A stretch of 64,000 nucleotides of DNA from Paraburkholderia hospita (GTDB taxonomy: Bacteria; Pseudomonadota; Gammaproteobacteria; Burkholderiales; Burkholderiaceae): contig NZ_CP026107.1 in assembly GCF_002902965.1 (NCBI RefSeq), positions 496,001-560,000 on the forward strand. The letters are read 5' to 3'. Shown in pieces: positions 1 through 7,726 of this stretch. Position 1 is the stretch's first letter. The number at the start of each line of letters is the position of its first letter. The notes under the pieces are model-generated. The model was given only the letters and a program-made list of their open reading frames with translations. It did no database searches and was not told the DNA's origin. A program made the translations under genes and the position numbers.

Positions 1-2
1 TG

Positions 3-353
3 GTCGGGCGCGAGCGGCTTTACGACTGGTTTCAGCGCTCGCCGTGGCGCTTTGCAATGCACTACTACGTCAGCGAAACACTCGATGTGACAGATGCACT
101 TCATGCCACGGGCAGTTGGCGGCTTTGGCAACTCGCGTTGCGTGACGACGACGCGCATGCCGTACTGCTCGGCGCCGTCACCGAGGAGCAGTACGAGCGC
201 ACGCCCTCCGGCGAGTGGCTGATCAGTGACATGCGTTTCACACAGCTTCACATGATGGAGCCTGACGACCGGATGCTGCCGTTGGCGAGCGATTTCGCTT
301 CGTTGACTGCGCTGCGCAAATCCGGATCGAGCGAAATCACCCAAACCGTTTGA
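3..353 (+). CDS. SnoaL/NTF2-like protein, C-terminal part
   Basis: The gene is cut by the left edge: the frame is open from base 3 and ends in TGA at 351-353. The visible 116 residues read like the C-terminal part of a SnoaL-type NTF2 fold, with GRERLYDWF followed by SPWRFAMHYYVS and the long beta strands usual for the family. Small NTF2-like proteins act as isomerases, dehydratases or subunits in catabolic clusters. An ATG at 57 is in frame, but the upstream residues match the fold, so I treat it as internal. The stop overlaps the next start (TGATG), so it is probably the first visible gene of the PyrK/PyrD/Rieske/asparaginase-like operon. Its exact reaction is unknown. Confidence 0.7.
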   Translation, partial: VGRERLYDWFQRSPWRFAMHYYVSETLDVTDALHATGSWRLWQLALRDDDAHAVLLGAVTEEQYERTPSGEWLISDMRFTQLHMMEPDDRMLPLASDFASLTALRKSGSSEITQTV

Positions 354-1309
354 TGGATGGAATGCTGATGAACACACTTTCGACAGACCCGAATGCGCCG
401 CGAGACAGTGCGATAACCGACCCGTCGCGTGCGCGCGTGATCGCGTTGTGTCCGGACCGCGCGAACGCGGATACGGGCCAGACATGCCGGACTGCGCCGA
501 CGATTGCGGAGAACCAGTGCGAAGTGCGCTCGAACGCATGGGTCAATGCGGAGTACAAGCATCTCGTGCTGACGGCGCCCGGGCTTGCGCTGACGGCGTG
601 CGCTGGACAGTTCTTTCATCTCGCGTGTCCCGCGTCTAACGACGACTCACCGTACCTTCGCCGGCCGATGAGCATCTACTGCGTGAATGCAGAAGACGGC
701 CGCATCGAATTTCTCTACAAGGTGCAAGGCGCGGGAACACGCGGCCTCGCGCAGCTTCAGCCAGGCGATACGCTCGATGCATTGGGGCCGCTCGGGAAAG
801 GGTTCGAGCTTCCCGCATCGTCGGAGCCCGCGCACGTGCTGCTGCTTGGCCGTGGCGTCGGCCTCGCGACGATGGCGCCGCTCGCTCAGCAGGCGATCTC
901 AGCGGGTGCCCGCGTGACGGCAATTCTCAGTGCGCGCAGCCAGGCGTTGATGATGTCGGCAGACTTTCTGCAAGCGACAGGCGCGGATGTCATCACAGTC
1001 ACCGATGACGAGCAGACCAGCGACGTCGTTCAGGTCGAAAGCATCATCCGGCGGGTCTACGAGCGCAGGCGCATCACCTACGCCGCCACATGCGGTTCGA
1101 ACCGGCTGCTCGTCATGCTGCAACGCGTGGCTTCGCAATTGAACATCCCCGGGCAGGTCGCGCTAGAGCAGCGCATGGGTTGCGGCTACGGCGCCTGCTA
1201 CGCATGCGTGCGGCCATTTCGCAAAGAGCCGGGTTCCGAAGAGCTCAGCTACCGCCGCGTGTGCTGGGAAGGCCCCGTCTTCGATCTTCAGGAAACGACA
1301 TCATGGTAG
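353..1309 (+). CDS. PyrK-like FAD/2Fe-2S reductase subunit
   Basis: This is a ferredoxin-reductase-like protein of about 318 residues. It shows a flavin-binding RRPMS motif, a nucleotide-binding LLLGRGVGLATMAPLA segment, and a C-terminal cysteine cluster MGCGYGACYACV with a further Cys near the end (RRVCWEGPVF). That layout is diagnostic of PyrK, the electron-transfer subunit of type 1B dihydroorotate dehydrogenase, which moves electrons between NAD(H) and the PyrD subunit. The N-terminus is about 50 residues longer than a usual PyrK. ATG 353 overlaps the upstream stop; ATG 362 and 368 are alternatives. The 3' end overlaps the PyrD-like gene by 7 bp, so the two are probably translated together. 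Its location in a catabolic cluster suggests it is not the pyrimidine-biosynthesis copy. Confidence 0.85.
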   Translation: MDGMLMNTLSTDPNAPRDSAITDPSRARVIALCPDRANADTGQTCRTAPTIAENQCEVRSNAWVNAEYKHLVLTAPGLALTACAGQFFHLACPASNDDSPYLRRPMSIYCVNAEDGRIEFLYKVQGAGTRGLAQLQPGDTLDALGPLGKGFELPASSEPAHVLLLGRGVGLATMAPLAQQAISAGARVTAILSARSQALMMSADFLQATGADVITVTDDEQTSDVVQVESIIRRVYERRRITYAATCGSNRLLVMLQRVASQLNIPGQVALEQRMGCGYGACYACVRPFRKEPGSEELSYRRVCWEGPVFDLQETTSW

Positions 1310-2241
1310 ACCTCAGCGTCAATATCGGCTCGCTTGCGCTGGCCAATCCCGTCATGCCGGCGTCGGGCACGTTCGCCGAAGGCACGTCGCAGATATTCGA
1401 CCTCAACTGCCTGGGTGCGATCGTTACGAAGACGATCACCCATGACGTGCGCGAAGGCGTTCCGCCGCCGCGCGTTGCGGAGTTTCGCGACGCGACACTC
1501 TTTTCGATCGGCATTCCCAGCAAGGGCAGCGACTACTATATCGAACAGACGGTGCCGTACTACCGGAGGTACAGTCCGCCACTTGTCGCCAGCATCTCGG
1601 CGAACACGATCGAAGAGTTCGGCAGGCTCGCCGCAAAAATCAGTGTGCCGGGCGTCGCTGCGATCGAGGCGAATGTGTCGTGCCCGAACCTGAAGAAGAA
1701 CGGTCAGGCGTTCGGCATGGACCCCGACGCCACCTGGCAGGTCGTCAAGGCGATGAAGTCGGCGACCTCGTTGCCTGTCTGGCCGAAGATGACGCCGAAT
1801 GCGGGCAACGTCGTCGAAGTCGCGCTTGCTGCCGAAGACGCGGGTGCGGATGCCCTGGTCGTCAGCAACGCGATCCTCGCGATGGCCATCGATGTCGAGA
1901 CTTTCCGCCCTCGCGTGGCGAATGTCATGGGTGGGCTGACGGGCGCGGCCACGCGGCCGATCATGCTACGGATCGCTTACCAGTGCGTGCAGACCGTGAA
2001 GATTCCCGTCATCGGATGCGGAGGCATTGCGACCGCTGCGGACGCGCTCGAGTTTCTGCTGGCGGGCTGCAGCGCGGTGCAGGTCGGCACCGCCAATTTC
2101 GTTTCCCCAACGGCGATGCCGCGTTTGATCGACGATCTGACCGAGTGGTGCAAGCGGCATGGCGTGGCCAAGCTCACCGACATTATCGGTGCAGTGAAGA
2201 TGCATGAGCCTGTCGATCTTCAGCAACGGGTGGCGCTATGA
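1303..2241 (+). CDS. PyrD-like (type 1B DHOD family) flavoenzyme
   Basis: This 312-residue FMN TIM barrel belongs to the class 1 dihydroorotate dehydrogenase family. It keeps the catalytic loop NVSCPNLK (Cys127 as the expected base), the Lys in KMTPN (about residue 162), and the phosphate-binding GGIATAADALE and VGTAN segments. Start ATG 1303 lies inside the end of the PyrK-like gene; a longer open frame upstream is only the shadow of that gene. Two orotate-binding positions look altered. The usual NxxGL segment reads FSIGIPSKG (Phe67 in place of Asn), and the usual NT/NS pair reads NA (189-190). I therefore infer oxidation or reduction of a different, perhaps larger, substrate. The alignment is from memory, so the substrate argument is weaker than the family call. 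Confidence 0.85.
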   Translation: MVDLSVNIGSLALANPVMPASGTFAEGTSQIFDLNCLGAIVTKTITHDVREGVPPPRVAEFRDATLFSIGIPSKGSDYYIEQTVPYYRRYSPPLVASISANTIEEFGRLAAKISVPGVAAIEANVSCPNLKKNGQAFGMDPDATWQVVKAMKSATSLPVWPKMTPNAGNVVEVALAAEDAGADALVVSNAILAMAIDVETFRPRVANVMGGLTGAATRPIMLRIAYQCVQTVKIPVIGCGGIATAADALEFLLAGCSAVQVGTANFVSPTAMPRLIDDLTEWCKRHGVAKLTDIIGAVKMHEPVDLQQRVAL

Positions 2242-2609
2242 ATGCGGTGATCCAGATTATGTCCGCCGATGCGCGGCAGTATGTGTGCGGCGACAATGGT
2301 TGGTTTGCGATCGGCCCGCTCGACGAAGTCTTCGGCGCGCGCGCGTGTCGTGGCATCGACCTTGAAGGCGTCAAGATCGGACTGTTTCGTGTCGACGACG
2401 AGATTCACGCGCTGGACGACATCTGCACGCATGGCGCGGCGTTGCTCAGCGATGGAGAATTCGAAGGGCACGAAATCGAATGTCCGCTGCATGCCGGGCT
2501 GGTGGATGTGCGAACGGGCCGCGCGCTTTCCGCGCCCATCTCCCGCGACACACGGCGTCACGAGACGAAGATCGAAGGAGATGTGCTCTTCGTGAGGATG
2601 CAGGCATGA
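2238..2609 (+). CDS. Rieske-type 2Fe-2S ferredoxin
   Basis: This 123-residue protein has the two Rieske cluster ligand boxes, CTHG and CPLHAG, spaced as in Rieske ferredoxins of aromatic-ring dioxygenases and related systems. It has no signal peptide or membrane anchor, so it should be a soluble cytoplasmic electron carrier. Its ATG overlaps the stop of the PyrD-like gene by 4 bp, and its own stop overlaps the next start (ATGA). This coupling implies it works with the PyrK/PyrD-like pair, perhaps carrying electrons to or from it. No Rieske oxygenase alpha subunit is visible in the window, which makes its partner unclear. Confidence 0.88.
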   Translation: MNAVIQIMSADARQYVCGDNGWFAIGPLDEVFGARACRGIDLEGVKIGLFRVDDEIHALDDICTHGAALLSDGEFEGHEIECPLHAGLVDVRTGRALSAPISRDTRRHETKIEGDVLFVRMQA

Positions 2610-3703
2610 GCGACGATCAGGTGCAGGAGCGAATGGCGTCGAAGACGGTCGAGCGCGGAAACGCGCCTCGCAGCCGTCCGCGCATTGCGGTGATAGGCAC
2701 GGGCGGCACGTTTGCGATGCATGGCAGGCATCGGTTCGACTGGATCGAGTACGCGGACAGCGGCGTCATTCATCCGATCGACGATCTGCTGCAACGTCTG
2801 GGTGAACTTGCGCCGCATGCGGAGATCGTGCCTGTCCCGTTTCGGAGTCTGGGCAGCGTGTCGCTGCGTCCGCAGGATTGGCTCGAACTGGCCAGGTTGA
2901 TCCGCGATACGGCGCAAAACGATCCTGCGGTGACGGGTTTCGTGATCACCCACGGTACGGCGACGCTCGAAGAGACGGCGTGGTTTCTCGACCTCGTGCT
3001 CGATCTCGATCAGCCCGTCGTGTTGACGGGCGCACAGCGTCCCGCGAACACGGACGGCAGTGATGCCGCGGCCAATCTGCGCGGCGCCGTTGCCGTTGCC
3101 GCCGCGCCAGAATCGCGGGGTGCGGGTGTGCTCGTCGCGATGAGTGGCCTGTTCTTTGCAGCGCGCGACGTCACCAAGGCGGCGAGTTTCGAACTCGCGG
3201 CATTCGAGGCTCCGCCGTATGGCCCGCTAGGCCGGATCGACGCGGATGCCACGGTGGTCTGGCGCAGGCGCATCGTGTGCGACGAGCGGTCGCTTCGGCA
3301 CGTCGCGCGTTTTGCGTGCGTTCTCGATGCTTCGCCGCCGATTGAATTGCCGCGGGTCGATATCGCCATGTCATATGCGGGTGCGGACGGCGCGGCAATC
3401 GAGGCGTTCGTCGCGGCGGGTGCACGCGGCATCGTTTCCGCGGGCCTTGCACCGGGACGTCCCGCCGCCGGAGAGCGCGGGGCGCTGCGCGACGCGGTGG
3501 AGGCGGGCGTGGTAGTCGTGCAGGCAACGCGCTCTCCGCGTGGCGTGGTGCCGAAGCAGCGTTTTCTCGCAGCCGATGGAATACTCGCGGGTGGCGATCT
3601 CTCGCCGCAGAAATTGCGTATCGCGTTGATGCTGATACTCGCTTCCTGCCTTGGCGCGAAAGTGGAGAGTGATTCTGTGCAGGAAGCGTTGCTCGAGCTT
3701 TGA
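2606..3703 (+). CDS. Asparaginase-family amidohydrolase with altered substrate motif
   Basis: This 365-residue protein has the type II asparaginase fold. It shows the first catalytic Thr in IGTGGTF (Thr35), the second in HGTATLEET (Thr118), the TGAQRPANTDG loop, and the Lys in RDVTKAASF. In L-asparaginases the second box reads HGTDT; here the Asp is Ala119. That Asp binds the alpha-amino group of Asn, so its loss argues against a simple asparaginase and for hydrolysis of an amide lacking an alpha-amine. The start is ATG 2606, overlapping the Rieske stop; a longer in-frame extension back to 2480 only reads through that gene. It probably hydrolyses an amide product of the PyrD-like step, but this is inference. 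Confidence 0.82.
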   Translation: MSDDQVQERMASKTVERGNAPRSRPRIAVIGTGGTFAMHGRHRFDWIEYADSGVIHPIDDLLQRLGELAPHAEIVPVPFRSLGSVSLRPQDWLELARLIRDTAQNDPAVTGFVITHGTATLEETAWFLDLVLDLDQPVVLTGAQRPANTDGSDAAANLRGAVAVAAAPESRGAGVLVAMSGLFFAARDVTKAASFELAAFEAPPYGPLGRIDADATVVWRRRIVCDERSLRHVARFACVLDASPPIELPRVDIAMSYAGADGAAIEAFVAAGARGIVSAGLAPGRPAAGERGALRDAVEAGVVVVQATRSPRGVVPKQRFLAADGILAGGDLSPQKLRIALMLILASCLGAKVESDSVQEALLEL

Positions 3704-3757
3704 AATGAACTGGCCGCTTGCGTCATCAACCCAATCGATCGAATCATCGAGCCGAAC

Positions 3758-4477
3758 ATGCAATTCTCCTATCTCGTCACGTTCCACCATCCTGACCCGA
3801 GTGCGCGCATCAGCGACGAGGACTGGCAACGTGTCCGCGCGTGCGTCGACAAGACGCCAGCATTGAGTCGCGCGCGGCTATATACACCATCCGCGGCGAA
3901 GGACTATTACACCGACGACGGCCCGTCGCCGCTCTTCGCCATGCAACTCGATTTCGAAAGACTGGCGGATCTGGAGTCGGCGATCTGTCCCGGCGGACAC
4001 CTGCAACGACTCGCGAGCGACGCGTACCCAAGCCTCGATGCATGTACGGTCGAGCAGCAGGTCATGGCGAGGCGGCCTTTCCCCGTGCTCGATCCGCACG
4101 CACAGGTGCCGGTGGGCGCGCTGCCTTGTCAGTTTCTCGTTCACTATCCGGGTCGCGCTGAGAACTTCGACGAATGGCTTGACTACTATCTGTCGCATCA
4201 TCCGCAGATCATGAAGCACTTCGAAGGCGTGCGCGAAATCGAGATCTTCACGCGCGTGGATTGGGTCGACGCGATGCCGTGGAAGCGTGTGCATTACATG
4301 CAGCGCAACAAGCTGATGTTCGATAGTGCCGAAGCGATCACGCGCGCAATGAATTCGCCCGTCAGACATCAAATGCGCGCGGACTTCGAGAAGTTTCCGC
4401 CATTCGAGGGCAGCAATATCCATCATCCGATGTGGGCAGAAACGCTTTATCCACCAAAGCGCCCGGTCGAACCGTAA
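3758..4477 (+). CDS. Long EthD-like protein (probable tandem ferredoxin-like domains)
   Basis: This 239-residue protein has an EthD/DABB-like C-terminal half with LVHYPGRAENFDEWL followed by a YYLSHHPQIM segment. EthD proteins are normally about 100 residues. Here an N-terminal half of similar size precedes it, beginning FSYLVTFHHPDP, so two ferredoxin-like domains in one chain are likely. A paralogue of the same architecture lies at 9191-9883. EthD is known as a small protein required for ethyl tert-butyl ether degradation, and relatives are isomerases or monooxygenase-like proteins. The gene starts 54 bp after the asparaginase-like gene and is probably last in that operon. No catalytic residues could be assigned. 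Confidence 0.7.
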   Translation: MQFSYLVTFHHPDPSARISDEDWQRVRACVDKTPALSRARLYTPSAAKDYYTDDGPSPLFAMQLDFERLADLESAICPGGHLQRLASDAYPSLDACTVEQQVMARRPFPVLDPHAQVPVGALPCQFLVHYPGRAENFDEWLDYYLSHHPQIMKHFEGVREIEIFTRVDWVDAMPWKRVHYMQRNKLMFDSAEAITRAMNSPVRHQMRADFEKFPPFEGSNIHHPMWAETLYPPKRPVEP

Positions 4478-4935
4478 ACCTGCACGCGGCGAGCGGCGTC
4501 GAGCCGCTGGCCCCGCTGCGGATCGGCGTCCCGCACGTCTTTTGATGTCGCGCGTGAGCGTTAGCGCTTGCGGAGCGCCGCTCACCCGATATCTTCACAT
4601 CCTCGCGAAAGCGCCAGCCTGCACCATGCCCGCTTACCGGCTTCCGGCGTAGCGGGCACATCACCATGTTCTCGGGCCGGACTGCGCTCGAGTCTTTCGA
4701 TCGTCTTGTCATGCGGCGCATCCCGCGAGATGCGCTTTCCGCTTTATTGACGCGCCCGTCTGAATTACCGTCACAATGTTGCCATTTGAGTTGATCGGCG
4801 GCGCAGTGCCGTTCATCGGCAAATAGCGAACTGTACCGTTTGCAGGTGCATCACGCCCGACGGTCTGCGACGGGGATCAATGGAAGTATCCCCGTTAACT
4901 TTTGGTTGCGAAGCGGATGTGGAGAAACCGACCTG
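4478..4935. other. Intergenic region before the LysR gene
   Basis: These 458 bases lie between the EthD-like gene and the LysR gene. No convincing coding frame is seen on either strand. The first third holds a strong hairpin (listed separately), and the last part should carry the LysR gene promoter. The stretch around 4740-4830 is less GC-rich than its surroundings, as expected of promoter DNA. Confidence 0.5.
4554..4585 (+). terminator. Strong hairpin after the first operon
   Basis: GTGAGCG pairs with CGCTCAC, and inside it GCGCT pairs with AGCGC around a 5-base loop, with TTA bulged on one side. It lies 77 bases after the EthD-like stop. No T-tract follows, so it could be a Rho-linked or mRNA-stabilising hairpin rather than a true intrinsic terminator. 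Confidence 0.4.
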
Positions 4936-5892
4936 ATGAAGATTCACCAACTGCGTACACTCGTCGCGATTTCCGATACCGGAAGCATCCGCAACGCAGC
5001 GAAGGCGCTCGAACTTTCCCCGGCGGCTGTCACGAAGGCGATGCGCGAACTCGAAGCGCAAGCGGGCGTGCCGCTGATCGTTCGTGAAGCGTCCGGAATC
5101 ATTCTGACTGACGCGGGTCAGGCTCTGCTCACGCACGCCCGTCTGATGATCGAGCAGTTGCGGCGGGCGCAAGACGAGATGGATCGCTTCTCCGGAGCGG
5201 GCAGAGAGCGGCTGACGGTTGCCCTTCCGACCTGGGTTGCCATCGGGCTGCTCGGCGGCATCATGAAGCGCTTCGAGCAGGAAATGCCCGACACAAGGCT
5301 CGTTTTCTACGAGAGCCTGTTGAGCGTCGCGGTGCCGAAGCTGCGTGACGGCACACTTGATCTATCGGTGAATCGCGCCTGCCCGCCTTCAGGCCGCGAC
5401 GAGTTTCAGCAAGTGCCGCTTTTTCTTGCGAGCTACGCGGTCGTCGGCCGTGCAGGGCATCCGCTGGCCAAATGCCGCACGTTATCGCAACTCAAGGGCG
5501 CAAGCTGGGTACTGAATCGCGATTTCACGGAAAACGACGCTGAAGGCGATGGTCCGTTTGGAGAGTTCTTTCGACGCTACAAGCCGCGCGTACACGTCGC
5601 CCATTCTTCGACAATGATGATCGGCCTCATCACGAACACCGATGTGCTTTCGATCATGCCGTGGCCGCTCGCAGAGCTGCTGGTGGCCAAGGAAGGGCTG
5701 TGCGTGTTGCCAGTGACGGAGACTATCCCCGAGGTGGAAGTAAACCTGATGTACCGGCGTGGCACCCCGTTGAGCGCGGCGGCCAAGGTATTCATTCGAA
5801 GCCTGAAAGACACCATTATCGAACAGGCGAATGCATCGGACCCGATGAGCAAACGCATCTTCCATGCGGTCGAGTGCGTGCTGAGCCAATGA
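4936..5892 (+). CDS. LysR-family transcriptional regulator
   Basis: The product has 318 residues with an N-terminal winged HTH (MKIHQLRTLVAISDTGS, then LSPAAVTKAMRELE) and a LysR substrate-binding C-terminal domain. ATG 4936 is preceded by GGAG at 4921-4924. An upstream ATG at 4840 would add 32 residues with no family match. The HTH wording and position next to AbgB-like M20 genes resemble AbgR-type regulators of aminobenzoyl-glutamate utilisation, but specificity cannot be proved. It probably controls the flanking amidohydrolase genes in response to an aromatic or amide ligand. A strong intrinsic terminator closes the gene. Confidence 0.9.
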   Translation: MKIHQLRTLVAISDTGSIRNAAKALELSPAAVTKAMRELEAQAGVPLIVREASGIILTDAGQALLTHARLMIEQLRRAQDEMDRFSGAGRERLTVALPTWVAIGLLGGIMKRFEQEMPDTRLVFYESLLSVAVPKLRDGTLDLSVNRACPPSGRDEFQQVPLFLASYAVVGRAGHPLAKCRTLSQLKGASWVLNRDFTENDAEGDGPFGEFFRRYKPRVHVAHSSTMMIGLITNTDVLSIMPWPLAELLVAKEGLCVLPVTETIPEVEVNLMYRRGTPLSAAAKVFIRSLKDTIIEQANASDPMSKRIFHAVECVLSQ

Positions 5893-5942
5893 GCGTCGCG
5901 TACCGGTGGCGACGCGAAGCAAAAGCCAGACCATGAGAATTT

Positions 5943-5971
5943 GACGCGCGTTTTTCGCGCGTCTTTTTTTT
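5943..5971 (+). terminator. Rho-independent terminator of the LysR gene
   Basis: GACGCGCG and CGCGCGTC form a perfect 8-bp stem around a TTTTT loop, followed by eight T residues at 5964-5971. It lies 50 bases after the LysR stop and is the clearest intrinsic terminator in the window. Confidence 0.95.
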
Positions 5972-6232
5972 GCGGTTTGACCCGTCGAAGAATAAACATA
6001 ACCATTTCTCAGGCGGATGACAGTTCACTGGCTCCCACTCGACTGAGCCCGCAGCGTGCATCTATTCACGGACTGCACTCTGTCGTGCGGCGCGACATAC
6101 GCGTTCAACCGAGCAGCGCGGTAGCCGCTTCGTCCGCGAATCAGGATGGCCACACTGCGCCGGCCATTGATCTTCGAAATCGCAGCGCGTCATCGTGCGC
6201 TGCACGGGAATACCCTTCAATCACGCAGATTT

Positions 6233-7726
6233 ATGTCGAACCTGAACGAAGCAGAACGGGACGTGATCGCTCGCATCGAGCCTCACCGCGCGTTGTGTAC
6301 ACATCTTAGCGACAGGCTTTGGGACCTTGCGGAAACGGCCTACGCTGAACACGTTTCCGCTGACCTTCAGATCAGGGAGCTGACGCGCCACGGGTTTCGG
6401 GTGACCCGTGGCATTGCGGGCATTCCAACGGCCTTCGTCGCCGAATGGGGCGAAGGCGGGCCGGTCGTCGGTCTGCTAGGCGAATACGATGCGTTGCCTC
6501 AGCTGAGTCAAGCCGCGGGCGTGCCGAACCGGATGCCCGCCGCGAGTGGAGGCAACGGTCACGGTTGTGGTCACAATCTGCTGGGCGGAGCCGCGCTTCT
6601 TGCCGCGCTGGCGGTGCGCGATCATCTGCGCGACGCAGGCATCGCGGGACGCATCCGCTATTACGGTTGTCCCGCTGAAGAGGGCGGCGCGGGCAAGACT
6701 TTCATGACACGTGCCGGTGTGTTCGACGATGTCGACGCTGCATTGACGTGGCACCCGGCCAGCATCTATGCGATCGACGCGATGTCGACGCTGGCTACAC
6801 TGCATGTGCGCTTCACGTTTTCCGGGCGTGCAGCTCATGCGGCCGCCGCGCCGCATCTCGGACGCAGTGCGCTCGACGCAGTGGCGCTGATGAACGTGGC
6901 AGCCAACTATCTGCGCGAGCATGTGCCGTCCGATGCTCGACTGCATTACGCGATTCACGATACGGGCGGCCGGGCGCCCAACGTCGTGCAGGCTCGCGCC
7001 GAGGTGGTCTACCAGATACGCGCGCCCGAACTCGACGTCGTGCGGTCCATTCACGCGCGTTTGCTGCAGATCGCAGAGGGCGCTGCGATGATGACCGAGA
7101 CGACGATCAGCGCGCGTGTGGAGAAGGCGATGTCGAATATGCGTCCGAACCCGGTGCTCTCGGATCTGATGCATGCACGCATGCAGGCACTGGGACCCGT
7201 GCCTTTCGACGATGACGACCGTGCTTTTGCGCGTCAGATGCAGAAGGCGATCTCGCGGGAAGAAGCGCGTGCAAGCCTCGTCATCTTCGGCGCTGAGCAG
7301 TTGAAAGGCGAACTCCACGATGCAGTGTTGCCGGCGGAGCGGATGCCGCCCGTGCTGGCCGCATCCACCGATGTAGGCGACATCAGTTGGGTCGTGCCGA
7401 CGGCCCGTTGTCTTGTTCCATGCTTCGCGCTCGGCACGCCGTTCCATTCATGGCAACTGGTCGCGCAGGGCAAGTCGTCGCTTGCCCACAAGGGGATGAC
7501 GCACACCGCGAAGGTGCTTGCCGTCACCGCGACGGCGCTCTATCACGATCCCGCCACGCTCGCGGCGGCGAAGCACGCGCTGCAGGAGCAGACGGCGGAT
7601 GCCGCGTATCGCTGCCCGATACCGCCCGACGTCGAGCCGCCAATCGTCAGCCTCGTCGCTGATCAAGCGCCGCGTGGGACCTTGCGCGGTGCGTTTCCCT
7701 CGCAGTATGCAGGAGTTCAATCGTGA
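6233..7726 (+). CDS. M20-family amidohydrolase, AbgB-like (paralogue 1)
   Basis: This 497-residue metallo-amidohydrolase of the M20D group has the metal-binding and catalytic motifs LLGEYDAL, GHGCGHNLLG, CPAEEGGAGK, TWHPAS and STDVGDISWVVPT. AbgB-type enzymes cleave p-aminobenzoyl-glutamate; relatives cleave indole-acetyl and other N-acyl amino acids. The start was set at ATG 6233 because residues before it have no family match; the ribosome site is weak. The stop overlaps the GTG start of the next M20 gene. No signal peptide is visible, so it should be cytoplasmic. In AbgAB two different subunits pair, so adjacent paralogues 1 and 2 may form a heteromer. Confidence 0.88.
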   Translation: MSNLNEAERDVIARIEPHRALCTHLSDRLWDLAETAYAEHVSADLQIRELTRHGFRVTRGIAGIPTAFVAEWGEGGPVVGLLGEYDALPQLSQAAGVPNRMPAASGGNGHGCGHNLLGGAALLAALAVRDHLRDAGIAGRIRYYGCPAEEGGAGKTFMTRAGVFDDVDAALTWHPASIYAIDAMSTLATLHVRFTFSGRAAHAAAAPHLGRSALDAVALMNVAANYLREHVPSDARLHYAIHDTGGRAPNVVQARAEVVYQIRAPELDVVRSIHARLLQIAEGAAMMTETTISARVEKAMSNMRPNPVLSDLMHARMQALGPVPFDDDDRAFARQMQKAISREEARASLVIFGAEQLKGELHDAVLPAERMPPVLAASTDVGDISWVVPTARCLVPCFALGTPFHSWQLVAQGKSSLAHKGMTHTAKVLAVTATALYHDPATLAAAKHALQEQTADAAYRCPIPPDVEPPIVSLVADQAPRGTLRGAFPSQYAGVQS

